From contig DASRUL010000005.1 in NCBI GenBank assembly GCA_035655455.1, positions 1-56,970 on the forward strand: a DNA stretch of 56,970 nucleotides. The letters run 5' to 3'. The position numbers and the translations under genes were made by a program. The notes under the pieces were generated by a model. That model made no database searches, was not told the DNA's origin, and saw nothing but the letters and a program-made list of their open reading frames with translations. The DNA comes from JAHFKM01 sp035655455 (GTDB taxonomy: Archaea > Nanobdellota > Nanobdellia > SCGC-AAA011-G17 > GW2011-AR18). Positions 50,797 through 56,970 of the stretch are shown in pieces (positions within the stretch are counted from its first letter, which is position 1; every line of letters begins with the position of its first letter).

Positions 50797-51798
50797 ATGC
50801 AAAGACAAGACACCTACATCTCATGGATCAAACAAGGAGCTAAAAAACTAGAAACTTTCCAAAACGAAGAAGAAAAATACAAAGGATGCTTCTGCTATCC
50901 CTACTGGAGAAAACAAACAACCTATGTCAACAGCAGATGGCAAGAAGCAAGCCTCACTTTCGCATGGCTCTACAAAAAAACAGGAAACCCTGCCTATAAA
51001 GAAATTGCGCAACACGGAGTAGCCTACTGGTGCAGACTCCAACACAGAAAAGGCTCCTTTCCAGAATACTCAAGGCTGGATAGTTCCTTCGCAGCAACCG
51101 CCTTCACCACACTCGCAATGGCAGAAACTGCAAAAAAGATCCCCTTCACACCCAACCAACACTCAACCCTCCTCAAAGCCGCAGACTGGCTCTTAGAAAA
51201 TGATGAACTCACCTACACAAACCAACAAGCAGCCGCAGCCGCAGCACTCTTTTCAGTATGCAACCTCACTGAAAACCAACGCTACTTCATTGCAGCGCAG
51301 AAAAAACTTGCAAAAGTCTTTTCCAACCAACACACTCACGGCTATTACACCGAGAAAAACGGATTCGACTTAGGATACTCCACCCTCACTTTAGAAATGC
51401 TCGGCATATCTTATATCCTCTCCCCTCATGAGAAGATCCTCTCCTCTGCCCAAAAATTCATCGACTTCATTCTGACAAACAAAGCACCATCGCACAACAT
51501 CCGCGGAACAACATGGATCATCATAGATGGCTTCGAAATTTTTGCAGATAAAGTTAGAAACGGAAAGAAAGCACTTCTCCTCATGCTCAAGCATCCACAC
51601 ATCAAACATCTCGGGCACGATCAGAATCTTTGCACCGACCTCTACCGCTACTGCTGGGCCCATGACCATGCAACAGCCAACCTCAACCACGGAAAACTCA
51701 ACGAACACTACCCTCCCCAAAAAAACAGTAAACCTTCAAAACTCCTCAACCCTCTCAGACCATTTGGGCTTCATAACATCAGGAATCTCTTACAATGA
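50797..51798 (+). CDS. Unknown alpha-helical toroid-like protein
   Basis: A 333-residue protein without a signal peptide; ATG 50797 has CATTTAAAC centred just over 20 bases upstream. The chain is a series of helical hairpins (VNSRWQEASLTFAWLYKKTG, SSFAATAFTTLAMAETA, DLGYSTLTLEMLGISYIL), which looks like an alpha/alpha barrel as in polysaccharide lyases or epimerases. Conserved aromatic and acidic residues could line a sugar-binding cleft. The family is not recognised. It overlaps the following GT2 gene by 4 bases, so it probably works on the same glycan. Confidence 0.6.
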   Translation: MQRQDTYISWIKQGAKKLETFQNEEEKYKGCFCYPYWRKQTTYVNSRWQEASLTFAWLYKKTGNPAYKEIAQHGVAYWCRLQHRKGSFPEYSRLDSSFAATAFTTLAMAETAKKIPFTPNQHSTLLKAADWLLENDELTYTNQQAAAAAALFSVCNLTENQRYFIAAQKKLAKVFSNQHTHGYYTEKNGFDLGYSTLTLEMLGISYILSPHEKILSSAQKFIDFILTNKAPSHNIRGTTWIIIDGFEIFADKVRNGKKALLLMLKHPHIKHLGHDQNLCTDLYRYCWAHDHATANLNHGKLNEHYPPQKNSKPSKLLNPLRPFGLHNIRNLLQ

Positions 51799-52664
51799 AA
51801 AAAGCGTCAATTATTGTCATCACCTACAACGAAGAGAAAAACATCGATGAATGCATTCAATCCCTTCTCCACCAAGACTATGAAGATTATGAACTTCTCG
51901 TCGTCGATGCTTCAGAGGACCAGACTGCAACACGCGCGTCCCTCTACCCCCGCGTGCGCGTCATCAAAAGCGAAAAAAAAGGATTCGGCATCCAGCGAAA
52001 CCTCGGCGTCAAACATGCAACGGGACACTACATTGCGTTCACCGACGCGGACTGCATCGCACCCCCAACATGGCTGAAAAACGCAATCACCTTTTTAGAA
52101 AACAATAACCTCTCAGGAACAGGCGGAAATGCTTATCCGCCAGAAAATTCTCCTCTTATTGGCAAAGCTATCTCCTGTCTCGGATACCCAGCAGGAGGAG
52201 CACTCGGGCTTTCTCCCAACGACCTTTTCTCAACCTGCAATGCAGTCCTCCTCAAAAGCGCACTTGAAGAAGCCAACGGCTTCAACGAATATCTCCTCCA
52301 CGGCGGAGAAGACACTGACCTTTCCGCACGCCTCAAAGAAAAAGGGCACACCCTTCTCATCAACCAAGAATCCTATGTCTACCACAAAACAAGAACCTTC
52401 AGCGAATTCCTCTCATGGTGCCAACGCAGGGGACGCGCAAAGTACCACCTCACTCAACATCCAAAACAACTCCTCATGCCCCTCGCCGTTCTCGCTTATC
52501 CCCTGACAGCAAAATATAGAAAAATCTTCAAAAAAAGAAAACACCTCCAATTACCCTACTCAACCATTCTCTTCCTTGTTCCCACCCTCTTCTTCCTCAG
52601 ACAACTCTTCATGACCTGTGGCTGGATCCAGGAAGCTCTTCATCAAAACCAATCACAATCGTAG
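51795..52664 (+). CDS. GT2-family glycosyltransferase
   Basis: The 289-residue GT-A enzyme has ASIIVITYNEEKNIDECIQS, YIAFTDADCIAPPTWLKNAI (DxD) and GGEDTDLSARLKEKGHTLLI. A C-terminal hydrophobic helix (about 258-275) may anchor it. The ATG overlaps the preceding stop by 4 bases. The last 56 bases also encode the tail of the convergent gene 52609-53001, an unusually long tail-to-tail overlap. Confidence 0.85.
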   Translation: MKKASIIVITYNEEKNIDECIQSLLHQDYEDYELLVVDASEDQTATRASLYPRVRVIKSEKKGFGIQRNLGVKHATGHYIAFTDADCIAPPTWLKNAITFLENNNLSGTGGNAYPPENSPLIGKAISCLGYPAGGALGLSPNDLFSTCNAVLLKSALEEANGFNEYLLHGGEDTDLSARLKEKGHTLLINQESYVYHKTRTFSEFLSWCQRRGRAKYHLTQHPKQLLMPLAVLAYPLTAKYRKIFKKRKHLQLPYSTILFLVPTLFFLRQLFMTCGWIQEALHQNQSQS

Positions 52665-53001
52665 CGCATTCTTTATCCCTTTTCAAGCCATACCTCTTCA
52701 CAAGAAAATCATGAACCTCCTGGGAAGGCGATGAAGAAACAGAATTCATATAACCTAACTCAGGAAACTCCAAAACAGGAAAAACAACTTTCCCTTCCTT
52801 TACCACCACGAGATCGCCCACAGGATCGCGAAACTCGGAATCATGGACTATAATTACTGCAGACTTTCTCTTCAAGCATTCAAAGACCCCCACATTCTCT
52901 TCTTTCTCCAATTCGAAAATCTTCTGCTTGTCTTCCTTACTTAAGACCTTCACATCCAAAATTCCCCTAACCGCGTTTAAAGTCTTTATAACCTTGTCCA
53001 T
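52609..53001 (-). CDS. Conserved-looking protein of unknown function
   Basis: The 130-residue protein is rich in charged residues with a strand-helix pattern (SAVIIVHDSEFRDPVGD, VVFPVLEFPELGYM) and a C-terminal ATIVIGFDEELPG. No family recognised. It is supported as real by a correctly placed TATA element (CTTTTATAG on its strand) before ATG 53001 and by the shared divergent arrangement with 53056. The overlap of 56 bases with the GT2 gene is unusual. Confidence 0.6.
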   Translation of the reverse strand: MDKVIKTLNAVRGILDVKVLSKEDKQKIFELEKEENVGVFECLKRKSAVIIVHDSEFRDPVGDLVVVKEGKVVFPVLEFPELGYMNSVSSSPSQEVHDFLVKRYGLKRDKECATIVIGFDEELPGSSHRS

Positions 53002-53022
53002 GCCTTCTTAACTAGTGGAAAA

Positions 53023-53030
53023 CTATAAAA
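53023..53030. promoter_or_regulatory. Shared bidirectional TATA box (CTATAAAA)
   Basis: The box is centred 25.5 bases from the minus-strand ATG (53001) and 29.5 bases from the plus-strand GTG (53056). It is the least symmetric of the six shared boxes, with starts 55 bases apart. Confidence 0.6.
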
Positions 53031-53055
53031 GCCGAACGGAATTCGCCACTCCACC

Positions 53056-54405
53056 GTGGAATTCGTAAACGTTCTCGAGGGAAGACGAAGCGTCAGAAAA
53101 TACAAGCAAGAACCCATTTCCCAAGAAACCATCCAAGAAATCATCAGAGCAGGATCATGCGCACCCAAACCCTCAAACAGACAGCAATGGGAGATCATCG
53201 TCGTTGACAACAAATCAGTCCTTGAACGCTTCATAAAAGAGGCAGGAGCACAAGAACACGTTCTCGCAGCACCAACAGTTCTCGTTATCGTTGTTGACAC
53301 GGAATTCAACAAAGAACACTGGTCCAACATCCAAGCAACAGCAGCAGCCTGCCAAAACATGCAACTCCGTGCATTTGATCTCGGCTACGGAAGCTGCGTC
53401 ATGGCCGGATTCGGAGACGGAAAAGCCATCAAAAAAATTCTTAACGTCCCAGATCCTTGGGACGTCACCTGCTTCATGATGCTCGGCAAACCAGACGAAG
53501 CACCCTCAACACCACCAAAAAAACACGTTGAGGAAATTCTCCACTACAATACCTTCGTTGACAGGACTGAGAGACTGCCAAGCAGCGTCCGCATCAAAGA
53601 CTGGACTCTTAATCAGGTTCGGCAACACCAAAAATTCGCCTCTCGCGCTTATCGCATGGGAACAGACTACGAATTCTACGATCCGGAGGAGATCTCCAAA
53701 ATCCAACACATCATCAAACAATACATTCCTAGCCAAGGAAAAATCCTCAACATCTTGGGATACGACGGAACCGTCCTCAAACACCTCCAACACCTCTTTC
53801 CCAACCACGAATTCATCGACTGCGAATTAAGCCCAGAAGCAGGAGAATTCGTCAAATCCAAAACCCAAAACATCAACTTTGTCACCTTTACAGACAAAAT
53901 CGAAGGCGTAGAAGACAACACCATCGACCTCGTTTTACTCACTTTCGCACTCGAAAAGTCACCAGAAAAGGAAAAACTCCTCGGAGAAGCCCACCGCGTC
54001 TTAAACCCAGAAGGAAAACTCATCGCCTTTGTTAAAAACAAGGCCTCCTCCTACGGACTCATGTACTATGCCATCATCAAACTTTTAGGCATCAACCATC
54101 TCGAAGGATTCTACATCAGATCAGGGCCTTTTGAACCTGTCAGCATCTATCAAACAAAAAAACTTTTACAAAACAACAGGTTCAACATCCAGGATAAAAA
54201 AGGAATCTTCCTTCTTCCGGCAGAAATAAAAATCTACACCAAAAAAGTAGACGGCTACCTCCACCGACACGGGCACAAACTTTCCGTTTTCAAATACCTC
54301 ATTAAGCCGGCACTCTGGCTCGGAAACTTCACTTTCAATAGCACAAAATGGATCAACAACCCTTACTTATCCTCAACAATCTGCGTCATCGCCAAAAAAC
54401 AATGA
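53056..54405 (+). CDS. Nitroreductase fused to SAM-methyltransferase-like domain
   Basis: The 449-residue protein starts with a nitroreductase-family FMN domain (residues 1-165: LEGRRSVRKYKQEPIS, AGSCAPKPSNRQQWE, AFDLGYGSCVMAGFG). It continues as a class I methyltransferase-like domain (about 205-440: ILNILGYDGTVLKHL, LVLLTFALEKSPEKEKLLGE, LNPEGKLIAFV), again with an altered motif I. The FMN domain may reduce an unsaturated or carbonyl group before or after methylation. The GTG start is supported by CTATAAAA about 30 bases upstream. The overlapping next gene encodes a flavin reductase, a natural electron partner. Confidence 0.75.
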   Translation: MEFVNVLEGRRSVRKYKQEPISQETIQEIIRAGSCAPKPSNRQQWEIIVVDNKSVLERFIKEAGAQEHVLAAPTVLVIVVDTEFNKEHWSNIQATAAACQNMQLRAFDLGYGSCVMAGFGDGKAIKKILNVPDPWDVTCFMMLGKPDEAPSTPPKKHVEEILHYNTFVDRTERLPSSVRIKDWTLNQVRQHQKFASRAYRMGTDYEFYDPEEISKIQHIIKQYIPSQGKILNILGYDGTVLKHLQHLFPNHEFIDCELSPEAGEFVKSKTQNINFVTFTDKIEGVEDNTIDLVLLTFALEKSPEKEKLLGEAHRVLNPEGKLIAFVKNKASSYGLMYYAIIKLLGINHLEGFYIRSGPFEPVSIYQTKKLLQNNRFNIQDKKGIFLLPAEIKIYTKKVDGYLHRHGHKLSVFKYLIKPALWLGNFTFNSTKWINNPYLSSTICVIAKKQ

Positions 54406-55094
54406 ACCTCAAAATACACACTCTCCGACAAATCGGAAACACTATCAAAATCATTTCCCTCGGCTTAACAGGACAGTCCTTCCCTTTTCGTCCAGGACAA
54501 GCAGTAGCTCTTACCATCAATGCACCTGAACATGACATCCTCAATCAAAAACGCTACTATTCTCTCTCCTCTTCGCCCCTTACAACAACGCATCTTGAAC
54601 TTCTTATCAAAGATAATGCCACAAGCGGCGTAGGTCATTATCTTTATAACACTCTTAAAAAAGGACAAACCCTTGAAATTTCTGGACCCTATGGAAATAT
54701 GGTTCTTCCAGAAAAGATACCTGCTTCTATTACTCTTATCGCAGGAGGATCTGGTATCGCTCCCCTTATGAGCATCCTCCGCTATCTTACTACAACCAAC
54801 TCTTCAACAAAAATTTCTGTCCTGTACAGCACAAAGACCCTCAAAGAAACAGCCTATAGGGACGAACTCCAAACTCTCGCATCCCAAGCGAAAATCACTT
54901 ACATCTCTACCCTGACTGAAGAGTCTTGGGGCGGAACTACCGGAAGAATCCTCCGCCCATTCTTAGAACAACACCTTCCCACAAAAGAAGGAATCTTCTT
55001 CATCTGTGGACCAAAAGACATGATCAAAGACACCTCTCAAGCACTCAAGGACATCGGCGTTCAAGAACAATCCATCATCATTGAACGCTACTAA
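54402..55094 (+). CDS. Ferredoxin-NAD(P)+ reductase-like flavoprotein
   Basis: The 230-residue protein has KRYYSLSSSPL (the FAD-binding RxYS motif), ISGPYGNMVLP, LIAGGSGIAPLMSILRYL (NAD(P) binding) and FFICGPKDMIKDTSQALKDI. This is the FNR fold without an iron-sulfur domain. ATG 54402 overlaps the preceding stop by 4 bases, giving translational coupling with the nitroreductase fusion, to which it may pass electrons. The GT4 gene starts 4 bases downstream. Confidence 0.85.
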   Translation: MNLKIHTLRQIGNTIKIISLGLTGQSFPFRPGQAVALTINAPEHDILNQKRYYSLSSSPLTTTHLELLIKDNATSGVGHYLYNTLKKGQTLEISGPYGNMVLPEKIPASITLIAGGSGIAPLMSILRYLTTTNSSTKISVLYSTKTLKETAYRDELQTLASQAKITYISTLTEESWGGTTGRILRPFLEQHLPTKEGIFFICGPKDMIKDTSQALKDIGVQEQSIIIERY

Positions 55095-55098
55095 ACCC

Positions 55099-56304
55099 AT
55101 GCGCAAACTCAACATCCTCCTCCTCGCATTTGAGTTTCCACCCTATCCCCTCGCTGGAACAGGATTCTACGCCTACAACCTCGTAAAATCCCTCAAAGGA
55201 CACAATGTTACTCTCCTCACTCCAAACCACAGCGGCCGCGATCAAAACCCAGAACTCCCAGACAATGTCGAAATCAAAAGAATTCCCACCTTCAGCCTTC
55301 TCACAGGACAAGCCACGGCTAACAGGAGATTCATCGATAAAAAAACCCTCTTCGCTCTCAAAGTAAAAAATTATATTAAAGAAAACATTAACCTTAAGGA
55401 TTATAACATTTTCCACAGCCTCAACGAACGCGACGCAGCATTCTTAGACTATACTTACATGAACAAATCACTCCCAACGCTCGTCTCAGTCAACGACTAC
55501 TACATCCTAGGCGCTTCGCTTAATCCCTTCGCCTTTGAATTCAAATCTACCGACCTACCCTTACGCTACGCCCATCATAATATCATGAAACACTTCTATA
55601 AAAAAGCACTACGACAATGCACAAAAATCATTCCAAACTCCAACTTTGTTAGCAATGTTATCCAAAAAACTTGCAGTCTTACCCCTGAGAAAATAAAAGT
55701 TATCCACCGAGGCATTGACACAAAAAAATTTAATATCCAACCAGCGGCACACAAATACACCAACAACAAAATCCTCTTCATCGGTCCAAACGCAGAAAGA
55801 AAAGGAGCGCTCTTCGTTTTACAAGCACTTCCAGACATCCTAAAATACCATCCAGAAACAACACTCACTCTCATCGGCAGCTGCTCCTGGGTCTACAAAC
55901 AAAAATTACTTTCTTTCATCAAAGAAAACAACCTTACTAAGAATGTCACCTACCTCGAGCATTTACCCCAAGACGCGCTCTTATCCTACTACCAAGAAGC
56001 AAACGTCTTCATCATGCCCTCCATCATGGAAGCACTCGGACAAGTCTATCTGGAAGCGATGACCGCACGAACTCCAGTCATCGGAGCGAACGTAGGCGGT
56101 GTCAGCGAAATCATTACAGAAGATGTGGGGTTCTTAGTAGAACCACAAAACCCTCAGGCAATCAGCGACGCTGTCAAGAAAATCTTTTCAGACCCTTTCT
56201 TTGCAAAAAAACTCGGAGACGCAGGGCATAAACGCGTAATGGAATACTTCTCTATCGGACGACAAATGAAAGAAACACTCGACCTCTATAAGAGCTTACT
56301 TTAA
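55099..56304 (+). CDS. GT4-family glycosyltransferase
   Basis: The 401-residue enzyme has FEFPPYPLAGTGFYAYNLVK (glycine-rich loop), NKILFIGPNAERKGALFVLQ and MPSIMEALGQVYLEAMTART (E-x7-E). ATG 55099 is preferred over one 18 bases upstream, inside the previous gene, because it sits 4 bases after that gene's stop. It is the third gene of the nitroreductase operon, linking the redox genes with glycan synthesis. Confidence 0.9.
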   Translation: MRKLNILLLAFEFPPYPLAGTGFYAYNLVKSLKGHNVTLLTPNHSGRDQNPELPDNVEIKRIPTFSLLTGQATANRRFIDKKTLFALKVKNYIKENINLKDYNIFHSLNERDAAFLDYTYMNKSLPTLVSVNDYYILGASLNPFAFEFKSTDLPLRYAHHNIMKHFYKKALRQCTKIIPNSNFVSNVIQKTCSLTPEKIKVIHRGIDTKKFNIQPAAHKYTNNKILFIGPNAERKGALFVLQALPDILKYHPETTLTLIGSCSWVYKQKLLSFIKENNLTKNVTYLEHLPQDALLSYYQEANVFIMPSIMEALGQVYLEAMTARTPVIGANVGGVSEIITEDVGFLVEPQNPQAISDAVKKIFSDPFFAKKLGDAGHKRVMEYFSIGRQMKETLDLYKSLL

Positions 56305-56412
56305 ACAGCGCAAGAAACAGAACATTTCTTCTCTAAATACCTTTGATGGTATTCCTCAACCCTATAAAATCTGGAGATCATTTAGAACGCATAATAGAAT
56401 TTGAGTAATTCT

Positions 56413-56970
56413 TTAACGGCGATGCATGTCTGCCAAAAAACCAAAGAGAACAATCTGCAAACCAATAGTAATCAATAACATACTCAAAACCGTCGAAGGA
56501 AGATGACCAACCTTTCCCGTTGCCAAGAATAAGTATACTAATGCGAGACCAAGTATTAAACCTAAAAAAATAAAGCTGGCGCCAAACAATCCAAAGAATC
56601 TCAAAGGCTCATAATCACGATAAATCCTAAAAATATTAATCCACGCCTTCACAGCATACTCCAACGGATTCGAAATCAACCGAGACTTTCCATCGCGCTT
56701 CGCAAAATACACAGGAACTTCTTTAATCCTAAACTTCTGCCGCGCAGCGCGAATCACCGTCTCCTGCGTGTAGGTGTGGGTTGAAATCACGGGAACAGCA
56801 GCAGCGACTTCTTTTGTAAACGCTCTAAACCCTGTCTGACCGTCAGAAATTCTCAAGCCTGTAATCCTCGAAATCACCTGAGAAAACGCCTTGTTTCCCA
56901 ACCTTTTCACCAAGGGCATGTACTCAATCTTTCCCTTAAAACGAGAACCAAGCACAAGATCAGCCTCACC
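56413..56970 (-). CDS. GT2 polyprenyl-phosphate glycosyltransferase (5' end outside window)
   Basis: About 185 residues are visible; the N-terminus including the DxD motif lies beyond the window. LVLGSRFKGKIEYMPLVKRL and SDGQTGFRAFTKEVAAAV are the DPM-like acceptor blocks, and two C-terminal membrane helices follow (LFGASFIFLGLILGLALVYL, STVLSMLLITIGLQIVLF). This is the long membrane-anchored form, unlike 26334-27074. It would make polyprenyl-phosphate sugars for the GT-C enzymes. The frame is open through the window edge. Confidence 0.85.
   Translation of the reverse strand, partial: GEADLVLGSRFKGKIEYMPLVKRLGNKAFSQVISRITGLRISDGQTGFRAFTKEVAAAVPVISTHTYTQETVIRAARQKFRIKEVPVYFAKRDGKSRLISNPLEYAVKAWINIFRIYRDYEPLRFFGLFGASFIFLGLILGLALVYLFLATGKVGHLPSTVLSMLLITIGLQIVLFGFLADMHRR

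Noticed and set aside
1..56970. CRISPR array, tRNA or rRNA
   Set aside because: No regularly spaced repeats, no cloverleaf-like sequence and no rRNA-like stretch was seen on either strand by eye; a covariance-model scan would be needed to exclude them.

Overview
The window looks archaeal, probably a DPANN-type genome; this lineage is an inference. Most genes have an A/T-rich TATA element (TTTAAA, TTATATA or CTATAAAA type) centred about 25 bases before the start codon and almost no 5' leader, the usual sign of leaderless archaeal transcripts. Genes are tightly packed, often overlapping by 4 bases head-to-tail or by a few bases tail-to-tail. The content is a large surface-glycan factory: GT4 and GT2 glycosyltransferases, polytopic GT-C enzymes, two flippases, an Alg7/AglH-like lipid-linked sugar-phosphate transferase, sugar-nucleotide enzymes, many SAM methyltransferases and five radical-SAM proteins.

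Layout. 1-827: 3'-truncated radical SAM gene. 870-3701: a transposon-like island with terminal inverted repeats and an 8-base target duplication. It carries an AbrB-like gene and a RelE-type toxin-antitoxin pair, and it has been invaded by a DDE insertion sequence that was itself invaded by an IS200-type element. 3786-19030: B12-type and SPASM-like radical SAM enzymes, a DUF4346 protein, GT4 enzymes, a gmd fragment fused in frame to a truncated SGNH protein, a flippase, a ferredoxin, methyltransferases and a GT4-methyltransferase fusion. 19081-23655: a four-gene operon (GT4, GT4, GT2, GT-C). 23648-29321: GT4, methyltransferase and GT2 genes, then an operon of Alg7-like transferase, flippase and polyprenol-phosphate GT2. 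29358-32469: a second transposon-like unit with 14-base inverted repeats and a 9-base target duplication, carrying an M64-type metallopeptidase and a small lipoprotein; an IS200-type element follows. 33148-41415: a methyltransferase, GT-C enzymes and a carbamoylation module (intein-split NodU/SxtI-type carbamoyltransferase, SxtJ-like protein split over two small genes, DUF5989/SxtK-like 51-residue membrane protein, SGNH acyltransferase-like protein). 41458-48232: epimerase, methyltransferase-GT2 fusion, Nudix-like protein, nucleotidyltransferase, methyltransferases and a Gfo/Idh/MocA oxidoreductase. 48276-48423: a 130-base MITE-like element with a 9-base target duplication. 48459-56970: B12 radical SAM, a UPF0104/AglD-like membrane protein, an alpha-toroid-like protein, GT2, a nitroreductase-methyltransferase fusion with a flavin reductase partner, GT4 and a 5'-truncated GT2.

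The working picture is synthesis of activated sugars (nucleotidyltransferase, epimerase, oxidoreductase), assembly on a polyprenyl-phosphate carrier (Alg7-like plus GT2/GT4), flipping (two flippases), transfer from lipid-phosphate sugars on the outer face (GT-C), and decoration by methylation, carbamoylation, acylation and radical-SAM chemistry. The most unusual observations are: six divergent gene pairs that each share one TATA box at almost constant geometry (start codons 51-55 bases apart); three non-autonomous elements with clear target duplications, two carrying cargo; the intein in the carbamoyltransferase; and the gmd-SGNH chimera. No rRNA, tRNA or CRISPR array was recognised.
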